Assembly (NCBI GenBank): GCA_026929865.2
Contig: CM049406.2
Coordinates: 22,864,501-22,928,500 of the forward strand
DNA from: Hyperoplus lanceolatus
Lineage: Eukaryota; Chordata; Actinopteri; Uranoscopiformes; Ammodytidae
Direction: 5' to 3'
Length of the DNA stretch: 64,000 nt
Shown here: positions 25,301 to 64,000 of the stretch, one piece after another
Position numbering within the stretch: position 1 is the stretch's first letter
Layout: every line of letters starts with the position of its first letter
Made by a program: the position numbers and the translations under genes
Notes under the pieces: model-generated
What the model was told of the DNA's origin: nothing
The model's database searches: none
Seen by the model: the letters and a program-made list of their open reading frames with translations, nothing else

Positions 25301-28300
25301 TGAATGTGAAAAATATTTCTACAAAGCTTTATTGGATCATAAAGCTGCACCTTTTATAAATCAAAGCGGATAAAATATCTACATGTAATACATAAGGTAC
25401 CAAAATATACTTATTAGTCAATTCAGTAGTTCCCCTCAGCTCGACAGAGTTTCTAAGCATCTTTCTGCTTCCAGTGTTTATGGCCTGCTACGTTACTGTT
25501 TTATTTTAACTTTAACTGCTCTCATCAATTTCCAGCTGCTTTGAGTATAAATTCACTAATAAACTGACCACATGCAACTGGCACAGCAGCAAAACGCAGA
25601 CAGGCAAAGTTGGAGACCAGCTAACTGAATATAGCGGAGCATTTAGCAGAGAAACTTGCGAAAGAGACCGATATAAACAAAACTATAAGAATATGGGAAA
25701 TACATTTGTTAGGTTGACAGAAATACGGCGAAAGATAAATATTCCAACATCTAGTTTATAATAATAACAAAGTTAATACCCCTCATATGTTTTCCAGAGG
25801 AAGGCCCTGGTTGTGGTGTTCCAGTGCTGGTTTGGTTTAGCAGCAGATGAGTCTTCAGAGGCCAGCAGGTTGGCTCCGTACCTGAGAGAAGTGAAGAAGA
25901 CCACATCTTCACTGCTGGCCTTCTTGGTCAACCTGGCTGATGACAACGGCAACACAGTGCTGCACTACAGCGTGTCTCACTGCAACTACAGCATCGTCAG
26001 CCTCCTCCTGGACACAGGTTTGTGTCACCAGAGTTCATTAACATGTTGGTGTGTAAATACACAAAAAGTTGAGTTTTCCTTTCTTTGTTTTACAGGTGTG
26101 AGTGATTTGAACCTTCAGAACAACGCGGGCTACACAGCAGTGATGCTGGCCTCGCTAACTGCCCCTGAGGGCCCAGGTGGCATGGAGGTGGTCCGTAAAC
26201 TAATGGAGCTGGGCAACATCCACATTTGCTCCAGACAGGTAAAACAACCAATGGGAACACAGTTTAAAAGTAACATGGATCATTTTTGCCTTTTTCTTTT
26301 CTTATCACACACAATATTTAAGGGCCATCCCACAAATGTTACACATCTGTTTGTCTTAAAGCGGTAAATAAGAAATAACCCTGATGATGTCATCAAGGTT
26401 ATGTCAAATTGGGCTTAAATGTGATGTTAGCCATTCTCATCCAAAACCCTTTTTGTCAAAATATCTAACCCCTGTCCGCTACCTGTTGGCTACTGCATGT
26501 TGAAAAAAAGTCTGGTGTTTATACACAGCCGAGGCTCTGTAAACAAAGGAAGTCGGAGCAAGCCCGTCAAAACTTCTCCGACCGATCATCTTCAGCAGTG
26601 TTTGTGTCTTTAGCAACAACAATGCTATTGGACACGTAGTTAGTGAAGACTGCTGTTGCCAGGCACTAGCTTGCTGGAGTGTCCTTTTGAAGACTCATAT
26701 GGCAAGACACAGAACCTCAAAAGGTGACATGTTACTTTCATATACAAACAGTATATAAATAATGTGCAGAGTATGAGGGATAAATAAAGTGTTTTTTTAA
26801 ATACATTTCTAAATGTTTCTTACCTGTCTCTGTCCTACCATATACTGTCTGTCCCTCTTCACAGACGGGCCAAACTGCTCTGCATTTGGCAGTGAGGCAC
26901 GGGCGTGTGGTGATGGTTCGCCTGCTGCTGAGCCACGGAGCAGACGCTAACATCCAGGACAACCAGGGAACCACGGCCCTGATGTTTGCATCTGACAGGG
27001 GCCACACACACATCGCAAGGCTGCTGCTGGAGAGGAGCCAGTGTGACCTCACCCTGACTGACAAGGTGAAACTATAGAAACCAATCCCACTATCAATTGA
27101 CTTACATGATTATACTAGTTCATTTGACCCTAACTCGGTTTCTCTTCTGTAACCCTGTTACATTGTGAACAAAACCGCCATATCTACTTTTCTATTGACA
27201 TAAATGAGCACAAAAAAAGGAGCTTAGGTCTATGAAAGCTGTGCAATGTTATGACTGACAGTGGACGTGGGTGGACTGACAGTGTGAACGCAGCTGAAGC
27301 TTTCCCAGAATTAATCAGGGCTACAGTAAACGTAATCTCCATGCGCTCAGATGAGCTAATCTGCTAACAGTACCTTATCTGCCACTTTGAAGCCAGCAGA
27401 GGCAGAGGAGACGATGCATATGTATCTTCTACTTTTGACACAGTCTGCCTTTAAAGTAGTAACACCACCCAAAGGCATCCTATCTTGACTATACTATACA
27501 GATGTTTTACCTTGCCACAAATTTGAGTAGGCCTAATTAAAATCTGACAAAATAAAATTTGAACTATTTCATACTAAGAACAGAAAGTACAACCTTGCAC
27601 ATACAGTAGTTTTGATATCTTATCTGTCTTCTGGTATCTTAACTTCTGCAACTTCAAACAACTTACATAATGAAAGTCTACCATTATAGGGCTTAAAATT
27701 AGGCTTTCTGGTGGCCGCCAATAGAAAAAAAAAGAAGCTCGGCTGTCTGCTGCTACAAGTGTAGTAAACAGTCCTATTTTTGTCATTACAGAGAAACAGC
27801 ACATCATAAATGGTACAAATATACGTTTTTGGGGAAATCTTGGGAGTCACAATCGATTGTGGGATGAGTAGTTCCTTTGCTTCCACAAAAAAATTATGTA
27901 GGCTACACAGTACCTTTGCCTTTATCTCTGTTTCCCAAAAAAGGAATTAGCGGCAAATGTTTTATTGTCATGAGTATTAGGGTAGCTGGTTGACTTGGTT
28001 CCGTGGTTAAAATGTTTGATATAACAAATTATTAAAATGTCAATGGAGGTTTTGAATTGGCAAAATTTACTTCCGGAACGTGAGCTGCTAAAAAAGCGGG
28101 TGTCACTGTTGAGCCCTATGCTAGCCATTCTGTACTTCTAGCATGACAATGCTAATATGCTTATATGTGTAGCAAGTTCAATGTTACAACAAACATGCTA
28201 GCATTTGCATGATATAGTTGAGGCTGATGGGAATGTCATTGGTTTTGTAGATAAATGGCCATATGCCAAAGTTTTGGATACATTTGAAATTGTGACCTGA

Positions 28301-28714
28301 TGATGGCACTAGATGAAAAGTCAAGAGTCAAGTCGCTAAAAGTTATGACTATTCATCTTGTGGGGAACATGAATGTCTGTGTCGAATTTCACGGCAATCC
28401 AATCTGACAGTTGTTGATATTTTCGTTGGGTCTGAACGGGCGGGGTGACCTACCAACTATGAGACTGACCAATAGTAGCATCCCATTGAGCTGAAAGCAC
28501 AGCTAAAAATAGGTGTTATGAAGTATACACGTCTTATGTGTCTAACTTAATATGGGCCCAGAATTTAAGATTTGTATCTCCATCCCAATTTTCTGTTTGT
28601 TTTCTTGTTGTCCCACAGGGTGGTCGAACTGCACTCTCTATCGCCATTCAAGATTCCCACACTGATACAGCTGCCCTCCTACAGGCCCATGCTAAAGCTC
28701 GAGCTTTGCACTAA
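16378..28714 (+). CDS. kank4: KANK-family adaptor, most likely kank4 (nine coding exons, 857 aa)
   Basis: The coding exons are 16378-16387, 21596-23092, 23969-24044, 24749-24994, 25113-25197, 25798-26017, 26096-26238, 26865-27065 and 28619-28714. They sum to 2574 bases in one frame. The protein carries a KN motif (about residues 20-58: [20 protein letters not shown], then VDDIEKGNTIKR), predicted coiled coils near 199-240 and 306-356, a divergent middle, and five ankyrin repeats from about 680 to 852. KANK proteins bind talin through the KN motif, and liprin and KIF21A through the coiled coil and ankyrin domain. They link focal adhesions to cortical microtubule complexes and restrain actin stress fibres. 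Adjacency to angptl3 favours kank4, because human KANK4 lies near ANGPTL3 on 1p31. kank1 or kank2 paralogues are less likely. Confidence 0.85.
16388..21595 (+). other. kank4: kank4 intron 1 (5.2 kb)
   Basis: The intron is bounded by GTAAGCT and GTTTACAG. It holds a degenerate repeat at 17960-18070, an old repeat at 19040-19290, and GA-rich stretches near 20380-20620 and 21000-21130. I see no nested gene. Large first introns often carry enhancers, but nothing here proves one. Confidence 0.7.
19040..19290 (+). repeat. Degenerate interspersed repeat in kank4 intron 1
   Basis: It contains GAGTTAGACAATAAATAAGA, TATGAAGCTACAGCAATGAG, TTAGCTTAGCATAAAGACTG and AAACAGGGGGAAACTTCTAG. This string order recurs widely in percomorph fish genomes as I recall it; its transposon class is unclear. 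Confidence 0.5.
21596..23092 (+). CDS. kank4: kank4 exon 2: KN motif and coiled coils
   Basis: A large 1497-base exon, as in other KANK genes, phase 1 at both ends, acceptor TTTACAG and donor GTATTG. It holds the KN motif and helices LLRRLTEALERVGELEMEMR and LQAKVAVLEQKLHETSLELQ. A third helical segment, NAEVIHHIKKIKRLLDQQWE, lies near residue 430. Confidence 0.93.
23969..24044 (+). CDS. kank4: kank4 exon 3
   Basis: A 76-base exon, phase 1 to 2, acceptor CTGTGTAG and donor GTTAGT. It encodes SKSIMKTDGCAQTSKYLHSG, a low-conservation segment that includes the SIMK string seen in other KANKs. Assignment rests on phase and splice sites. Confidence 0.72.
24749..24994 (+). CDS. kank4: kank4 exon 4: acidic/polar middle segment, possible cassette exon
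   Basis: A 246-base open segment, phase 2 on both sides, acceptor TTAAGTAG and donor GTTAGA. It encodes ISPWVMRAAQVDAGPDKRPM and a Gly/Gln/Glu-rich remainder. Because both ends are phase 2, skipping it leaves the frame intact. An alternative AG three bases upstream is also in frame. There is no strong homology, so confidence is moderate. Confidence 0.62.
25113..25197 (+). CDS. kank4: kank4 exon 5
   Basis: An 85-base exon, phase 2 to 0, acceptor CTTCTAG and donor GTAAGC. It encodes EKVSADFMAACQFLKDHMDN, the KANK helical segment that precedes the ankyrin block. Confidence 0.88.
25798..26017 (+). CDS. kank4: kank4 exon 6: first ankyrin repeat
   Basis: A 220-base exon, phase 0 to 1, acceptor TTTCCAG and donor GTTTGT. 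It encodes FQCWFGLA, then VNLADDNGNTVLHYSVSHCN and IVSLLLDTG, the canonical first KANK ankyrin repeat. Confidence 0.94.
26096..26238 (+). CDS. kank4: kank4 exon 7: second ankyrin repeat
   Basis: A 143-base exon, phase 1 to 0, acceptor TTTTACAG and donor GTAAAA. It encodes DLNLQNNAGYTAVMLASLTA and the helix KLMELGNIHICSRQ. Confidence 0.93.
26865..27065 (+). CDS. kank4: kank4 exon 8: third and fourth ankyrin repeats
   Basis: A 67-codon exon, phase 0 on both sides, acceptor CTTCACAG and donor GTGAAA. It encodes TGQTALHLAVRHGRVVMVRL, GADANIQDNQGTTALMFASD and CDLTLTDK. Confidence 0.94.
28140..28480 (+). repeat. Degenerate interspersed repeat in kank4 intron 8
   Basis: GAGGCTGATGGGAATGTCAT, GACCTGATGATGGCACTAGA and GGGGAACATGAATGTCTGTG form the same ordered phrases as the fragments at 15170, 17960 and 51900. 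It is old and diverged; class uncertain. Confidence 0.55.
28619..28714 (+). CDS. kank4: kank4 exon 9: last ankyrin repeat and stop
   Basis: After acceptor TCCCACAG it reads GGRTALSIAIQDSHTDTAAL and LQAHAKARALH, then TAA. The tail is very short compared with KANK1/2, which continue for dozens of residues. Confidence 0.9.
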   Translation, partial: GGRTALSIAIQDSHTDTAALLQAHAKARALH

Positions 28715-29144
28715 TGGAAAACTGGGAAATAATCTGCAGACATACAATCCACTCACATGTGCCCTTCGGTGTCTGGGACACTTCAGACGCTATGTGCTCA
28801 AGCTGAGCTGTTGTTGTTATGATATCGTTTCTGTTTTCTGGGATGGCAAGACCCTACTAACTTTATCATTGAGTGAGGTAAAGCCTGTAGCCAGTGTTCC
28901 GATTGCTGATGCCCTATACAGTAAATGTGCTGTGTTTTCGATTGTCTATACTGTTGATGTTCATAGTTATGTCTGCTCTTTGCACATCCAATAGCAGTTT
29001 AGCTTTGCAAACTATGCAATGAAAAAAAAAATATTTATTACAATTTATGGTTTGGTGTATTAATAAGATGTTGCGGTAATCAAAAGATCTGTGTTTATCA
29101 CAGAAGTGTCACTATCACAAGTGCTTTTGTGTTTTTAGAGGTAA

Positions 29145-29323
29145 AATAAAGATAGCTTTTATCGTTCTTGCAGCAGCCGAGCACTTTTTTTAAATACAAA
29201 ATATAATGTATGTAATGAATTGCAAAATACTTGTCCCATGCTGCATGCCAAGTCCAAGATAGAAAGATCTTTGGTGTCTATATATAGCTATACTCGATGT
29301 ATAAACTGTCTATTTTTAATAAA
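29145..29323 (+). other. kank4: kank4 polyadenylation signals
   Basis: AATAAA occurs at 29145-29150 and again at 29318-29323, which would give 3' UTRs of about 450 or 630 bases after the TAA. Either could be used. Confidence 0.5.
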
Positions 29324-32300
29324 ATGACTTGAGTTATTTTGTTGTTTAAAAGGAGCAAAAAAAGCTTGTCTTAAATACATTTGTTGAGCTGTCAGGCTGC
29401 ATTAAAAAAAGCCATACCCAGGCTTTGTTGCTGTGGTGACAAACCTGACCAGCAGGTGGCATATCTCATCCATCCCTACTGCCGACTAAACCAAACACAA
29501 TAGCACATATAGAGAAGCTACAATAAAAAAAGAACCTGAAATTGTCAAATGAGCATAACCAAGGGATTAGATCTAATCCCTTTCAAGTGTGACATACAAT
29601 TAGAAACCTGAAACCCACCAAATTGTTCTAATTCCACCATGAGAGTGGACACAATGTGATTCACCTGCAAGCCAACATGCATCTGGAATGGCCCAGTCAG
29701 GCGTGAAAGCAGATGTGTTTAAGTGGCCTTTGTTCTTCAAGCGCCTGCTCTGGAAACGGTAAGGAGCAGAGCTTTAGTGTTTGTGTGAGGACCTGGGATT
29801 ACGTTGTTGGTGAGATAAGAATTGGTTTGTGGAGAAGGGGAGGGGAGCATGCTAACAATCTGTCTGACAGAGCAAAGCCACCTCATTTCCCCAGAGGATT
29901 TTTTTCCAGGCCTGGCTTACTGACCATCCCGCTGCTGTAATGACCCTGAGCAAACATATATCCTAAGAAAGTGGCAGAGATGGAGATGGAATGAACTGCT
30001 TTTCAGACAGCACACAAACGTTCACAATAAGGTGAGACTTGTACAGAATCCATTACCGCTCTATCAAACTAAAGCCTATGTGCTGTTTGTTCCTGTCCAA
30101 TGTAAAGATGAACTACTGAAATAAAGCCTTTTCAATACATATTTATTGTGTAGGCGTAGGCCATGTGCCCATTCTGTTGATGTATAGGCATACAATACAC
30201 TTTTCCCTACAAAAACAGGCCTCAGTGAGTAAAGGTGATCAGTATAGCCTTAAGCATAGACGGATTATGAGATAATGGGCCCCTGGGCACAGACTCTTAA
30301 AGAGCCCCCCACTCTTCCCTATCCAGTCAGGTAAACTGACTTTTCCACACGGATACAAACAATTAATGGCAAAAACATATTAAGGAAGTCAGTGTTTCCC
30401 ACGGGATTTTGGGATACTTTTGGAGGGACCCTGTACCTTGTTGGGTGGTCCGGGGGCATGCCCTCTCGGATTTTTTTTTAACCTTTTTAAAGTAAAATGC
30501 ATCAATCTGGTGCACTTTGAGAGGAAATTTTAGAGGCTACATTATTTTACAGATTTTTCTTAAACAAGCAGCACTCTTCTTTACTCTGCAACTGTAAAAA
30601 CAGTACAGTAGATTGGTCTGCAGACCCATGTTCTATATTATCTGTCTCTTTAGCTTCTGAAGATGCATTTGTGTTCACTATGTAGATGATACGTTTCTCT
30701 ACCGTTCAGTGTTGGACAGGGTGCACACATGTGGTTCATCCCAGCTTCTTTGCTGAATCAACATGACAATAGATATATGGGTTTGACAACCAACACAATG
30801 AGCTAAAACAGCATTAAAGCTCCTAATAATAAAAATTAACAAGATTTATATAGCGCTTTTCAAGACATTCAAAGATACCACAAGCCACTTTAAAATAACA
30901 AAAAAAAAGATAGTAAACCAAATGTGCCAATATCCTGAGCCCAACTGGCTGCAGTGCAGCATCATTTAAGTAGTCTCCCTTTAAAAATCTTCAATGAAAC
31001 AGCACACATTAAGCACATTTTCAGTCAGATTTTATATATCAATATATAGAGATATTCAAAAGTAATCCATTACAGAAAATCAATAAGTGAAACCAGTTTG
31101 GTCTTGATACAGTTCATCTTTGCATGTACAGTAGTTGGCTGATCCCTGTTCTTTTAATGAAAACTAAAAGAGGAAAATAAAAGAAATCTAACAAAAAAGG
31201 CACAAATTAACAAAAATCAATCATTTCATTAACACAGAAATTGTAAAGCATTTCAAAGATATGGAGTTTTTCATGGGATACCATGTTTGACGTGGGCTAA
31301 CAAAAAAAAAAGGGTCGTACACAAAAATGAATGCTAAATGATGCACAGCAAGAAACAACACAAACCACTTTGGTGGGTAATACAAATTTCATACAATCAG
31401 GGAATGCAGTGCTCTCCTTTTATACAAATAAATTAATATAACTGTCAACACTTTATATCTAAAATCTTATGTACAGTTTTTCTTTTACATAATTGTATAA
31501 TACATTATCAAAAACCTTATGAAAACATATTTACAAATCAATGAATCAAAAAGCATCCTCAAAGCTTCTCCAGTGTCACACACTGTCACACACCTACAAC
31601 ACACACACTCATACACACACACACATTCACACCAGTGTGTCCGCACACCTCCATTCACTCTTTTCTCTCATGCTATACACAATACAGAAGGCATTCTAAG
31701 AGGGTTGTGCAACAAAGAGCATACAAAACGGTTCAAATATGGCTGTGGGATGAACAGTAGCACTCACATGCATAATAATGAACGCACGCACACACACAGA
31801 CACACACACACTCACATAATTTAAAGGTGTGTGAATGGAGTTACAGTGTAAACGACGGGACTAAACCAGCATGAAACATGATCACTGATGGGACAATAAG
31901 TCTGATTTTTGTTTTCCATGGTGACATCATGTGTTGGGTATTTTTTCTATTATCATGCAGCCACCAGCTGGGCCTCCCACATGGCTCTGTCTAAAACTGT
32001 CTGCTCAGATGGGAGCAGAGTGGGCTATGGCATCCAGAATCCTTGTGTATGTGCATGTGCGCGTGTGTGTCTATCTTGCTAGGCTGCATTGTCAGTTGGT
32101 GAGCAATTATGCATGCTGTGTTTCGGGAGGTTAAGTGCACACTGTCTCTGTCCTCTGTAGAGCAGCATGAATTTTGCTAATACTGCACCCTAGTGTGTAT
32201 TTACGTGTGCATTTCACATTTCACAGTCAAAAGCGGGAGATCAAATAAAAAAATTCTTAACACTAGAGGATTTGGTCAACCGCATAACACTGCAGCCTGA

Positions 32301-32657
32301 CTAAAAGCTGCAGGCTATTGCTTTTCTCAAACCCTTTTAACACCTAAACAAGTCACAATAAAGAAGTCAAAGAACTCCTGCGTCAATTCAACACCCCTTT
32401 TAACCTCACATCCTCCCTGCTCATAGACATCAAACAAACACAGTATATTTATTTTCTCCTTTCCCATTCTGCAAAGATGCTGCACCCTCTTAAAACGCTG
32501 GGATGTTGGAGGTCAAATCAACAGTGTTCACACTAAACTCTGTAATGTTTAAGACAACTCACCCTTCAAAGGCTTGCCTCTGAACCAGAAATAAAGCACA
32601 TGATCTAGGTGAACCAAAATATCTTACAAAAGGAAAATCAATTTAGGGAAATTTTAT
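29324..32657. other. Shared 3' flank between convergent kank4 and lrp8
   Basis: AT-rich sequence without a supported exon. A short fragment at about 30837-30905 (TTTATATAGCGCTTTTCAAG) resembles the 3' tail of a common fish retroposon. CA-rich patches occur near 31580-31635 and 31787-31816. Part may be lrp8 3' UTR read on the minus strand. Confidence 0.5.
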
Positions 32658-33622
32658 ATGGAAGTAAATGAGTGTCATCGGATTTTGAAAATAAAAAGCC
32701 ATTGAATTTTAAGCACTGAATATTTATGCATTGAAATAACGTATCTGAATTTTTTGCCGCATTGAAATAATGTATCTGAATTTTTTGCCTCTGAATTTAA
32801 CTAATTACATTTTAAACAACTCATTTTCACCTTTATTTTACAATGTTCTGAAATTCAAAATCAAATATTCAACGTTAAAAAATTCTACGTGCCAAATTCA
32901 ACTGCAAAATCCCATGTATGAAGTTCAGAGTAAAACTTTGGGGACCCAAGGAAGAGCAATCGATCATAGATGCTAGATCGCGTTCAACAAAGTGAGCAAG
33001 TGGGAATATTAGCTCGTTGCCTTGGATACCCCTGACTGATGCAGGAAGGCAAATCAGGTTTTAGCCATGTCAAACGGCAACGCAAGTAACAATGGTGCTT
33101 GGATGAGTACAAACATGTTTCTATATATATGCTAGCCATTATATTCTTCCCTATATAGAAACATGTTTGTACTCACCCAGGCACCATTGTTACTTGCGTT
33201 GCCGTTTGACATGGCTAAAACCTGATTTGCCTTCCTGCATCAGTCAGGGGTATCCAAGGCAACAAGCTAATATTCCCACTTGCTCTCTTTGTTTGAACGC
33301 GATCTAGCATCTATGATCGATTGCTCTTCCATGGGTCCCCAAAGTTTTACTCTGAATTTCATACATGGGATTTTGCAGTTGAATTTGGCACGTTGAATTT
33401 TTTAACGTTGAATATTTGATTTTGAATTTGAGAATATTGTAAAATAAAGGTGAAAATTAGTTGTTTAAAATGTAATGAGTTAAACTCAGAGGCAAAAAAT
33501 TCAGATACATTATTTCAATGCTGCAAAAAATTCAGATACGTTATTTCAATGCATAAATATTCAGTGCTTAAAATTCAATGGCTTTTTATTTTCAAAATCC
33601 GATGACACTCATTTACTTCCAT
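32658..33622. mobile_element. Giant foldback element: about 470-base inverted repeats, 24-base loop
   Basis: Bases 32658-33127 are almost perfectly reverse-complementary to 33152-33622. The outer ends read TGGAAGTAAATGAGTGTCAT and ATGACACTCATTTACTTCCA, and the inner ends ACAAACATGTTTCTATATA and TATATAGAAACATGTTTGTA. Differences are scattered single bases, such as CTCGTTGCC against CTTGTTGCC. TA dinucleotides flank both ends, suiting a Tc1/mariner-like target site. No transposase is encoded. Each arm also carries an internal near-duplicate of about 30 bases (TTGAAATAA-GTATCTGAATT). Confidence 0.9.
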
Positions 33623-34221
33623 AATTTTACCTACAAAGACAGTTGCAATAATGACTGACATTTATGATTGACTTAAAGAGGAAACTGTACAGATTGTCCC
33701 ATCAACGCAGGTGCTGTCCCAGTTTTCAGAGCTCCTCAGGCGTTCCCACAGCTCCATGGCCCACCAGGAATAACACCAAGCCCAAAATGAATACATCAAG
33801 GACGAAACAGAACCTTCCACTTCGCCCCGTCTCAAAATATATGACACACAGCACACACCTCACTCACTTAACGATGCAAAAGACTCAGTATGAATCCATA
33901 TTCCCTGTTAAGGAACACATTATAACACATTAATAATTCTGTAATTAATTCTAAGCCTTAGCTGGAGAACAAAGTAGATCCAGCAGCAGCACAGAAAAGG
34001 TATGAAATGTTGATTTTAAAAGAATCATGTTAAGTCTTATTAATTCTGCTGCTTCTCACATGGAAAGTGGCATAGGACATAATGCTGTGAATGGCTGCAT
34101 GTGAACACTAGATGATAGTATGTTGTTCGTCCCCTTTTAGCAAACTCAGTCCAAGTCACTGCTGACCTCACTGTGTCTGTGCGTGTGCCTGAGCGGCTGT
34201 CACTTCGCAGCAGCTTGTGGG

Positions 34222-62538
<28,317 letters not shown>

Positions 62539-62547
62539 CTGTAAGAG

Positions 62548-62548
<1 letters not shown>

Positions 62549-62616
<68 letters not shown>
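62549..62616. repeat. (CA)n microsatellite touching an lrp8 acceptor
   Basis: About 34 AC units. On the minus strand the (GT)n ends eleven bases before the exon that starts at 62538, leaving only GCCTCTTACAG as the acceptor region. Confidence 0.95.
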
Positions 62617-62617
<1 letters not shown>

Positions 62618-64000
62618 CATCTGTCAATTTGGACTTGTAAATCTTCATTAATCCCTTTTAGAGGAACACAACATTGGGATCAGGATCAAACTAAGACTTA
62701 AGTTGCATTTCATCCCATCAGTCTCGTTTTGTCCTCAGCCGCTGCCAGGAGTAGTGTAAAAAATGGAGAATGCATGAAGCCAGGCAAACATGTCATTAAT
62801 ATCCCAAAACACAAGCTTTTCAGCAACGGGGCCCAGTATGCTCATATTACTCCATTCTAAACCACAGTAAAAAGCAATATGTTTGACTGAGGGGGGTGGG
62901 ATTTAGCGTTATCACAAGATAAGCAGAAGTGAGGGAATGTAATGGAGAAAGGTGGCCACTGTTGCCTAGACACATTTGGATATTAAGGTACACAACACAG
63001 GGAGATTCATCTCTTTCTACACTATTTCTCCATATCTGGAAGATCCATCTAGAGATTGGCCCATAACGTAGAGCTGGAAACAGACACATACAGTACACAC
63101 ACGGAATATTCATCAGAATAGACCAGCAGCAATGTCAGAAAATATATTTATGAGAATTTGTCTTCAAAATAATTTATGTTTTTTTTATGACACAGAAAGT
63201 CTTCACCTAGTATTTACAAAGTATGTGAATATAGAAAAGCTAGTGTGAAGGTAGAGAATGCATGGATTGCACAGTAAGCTATGGACAAACACCCTAACGG
63301 TCTCAAGGCCCCTCTCTTAATGCAGGCTTCCAGTTGGTTAACAGAACATCAATCTCTTTTAAGTGCTGCTTATATGACACCACCGCGTGTGAGAGGTGGG
63401 TTTGATGTGTGCACCGCACATCTTGATAATGAATAGTGGGACTATCTGGGCTTCACACTCTAGCTTAGTGAGACAAGAGCTTGAGGGCGCCCCTGTCCAT
63501 GACCAGCTAATAGGAAAACCTGTTTTATCACACGGCCCCATCTCCGCACGGCGTTTATCAACAGGAACACATTCTTCACCAGACACATTTAGAAAAACAA
63601 ACCCCCAACCCAACTTCCAGCGAGATGTGCTAAATGACAAAGCGACACCTTGGAAGATTATTTGTTGAGATTTTTTCTACTCTCCGGCCTCAAAGCAAAC
63701 TCATATCGTAACATATTGCTAACAGACATAAAATAAAATGTAAAATATAACTGACCTGCTTATGTGTAATTGCCTTGGTCTGAAACTATCTTTGAACAAG
63801 ATTAGTATAATAAATGTAAAAATAATACTATAGATGTTATGGATTAAATATATCCATAGTGATAATGCAGTATATGAACAATAACCCTGGTGGTCATTCA
63901 AAATACAGACAAAACCGATTCTAGCTGTGCACGGGAATTTAAGACCTGCTATCTGAAAAGAGTGTGTAAAGTTGGTTTGTTCTGCTCTTGTTTTTAATTG
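62617..64000 (-). other. lrp8: lrp8 intron running off the right edge
   Basis: No further class A exon with the six-cysteine pattern could be found, so the upstream repeats, linker and signal peptide must lie beyond base 64000. Confidence 0.65.

Noticed and set aside
27688..28118. Possible hAT-like element in kank4 intron 8 with AGGGCTTAA and TTGAGCCCT ends
   Set aside because: Inverted match is only about nine bases and no 8-base target duplication is visible.
63359..63640. Minus-strand frame as a further lrp8 class A repeat
   Set aside because: Cysteine spacing and the DCxDxSDE motif are absent and no suitable splice sites border it.

Overview
The window looks like vertebrate nuclear DNA from a ray-finned (teleost) fish. 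The genes are split into many exons with GT-AG introns, and their families are vertebrate-specific. The gaps are filled with long CA microsatellites, tRNA-derived SINEs, hAT-like and TA-target DNA transposon relics, and other degenerate repeats of the kind common in fish genomes. I assigned genes by reading splice sites and translated exons; no database search was possible.

Layout, left to right. (1) 889-1146, minus: the first coding exon of a phosphoglucomutase-5-like gene (pgm5); the rest lies off the left edge. (2) 3374-7477, minus: a complete seven-exon angptl3 gene (481 aa) with a recognisable TATA box and HNF1-type site upstream. (3) 7.6-16 kb: an intergenic gap holding a 1.7 kb DNA-transposon copy with terminal inverted repeats, a palindromic MITE and a microsatellite. 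(4) 16378-28714, plus: a KANK-family gene, most likely kank4 (nine coding exons, 857 aa), with a 5.2 kb first intron. (5) 28.7-34.2 kb: the shared 3' flank of two convergent genes, with a very large near-perfect hairpin (about 470-base arms). (6) 34222-62538, minus: the 3' two thirds of lrp8 (ApoER2, the reelin receptor). Thirteen exons cover the last two LDL-receptor class A repeats, EGF-A and EGF-B, the six-bladed YWTD propeller, EGF-C, the O-linked-sugar region, the membrane span and the NPVY-bearing tail. The N-terminal exons lie beyond the right edge.

The genes do not form one pathway. angptl3 is a secreted lipase regulator made in liver, kank4 is a cortical adhesion/cytoskeleton adaptor, and lrp8 is a lipoprotein/reelin receptor. 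Their grouping reflects ancestral linkage, since human KANK4, ANGPTL3 and LRP8 are all on 1p31-p32. I found no previously undescribed biological system. The points most worth a second look are the giant hairpin downstream of lrp8, microsatellites abutting several lrp8 splice sites, the missing dibasic cleavage site in Angptl3, the unusual lrp8 C-terminus, and the twin DNA-transposon copies with a nested insertion at different positions.
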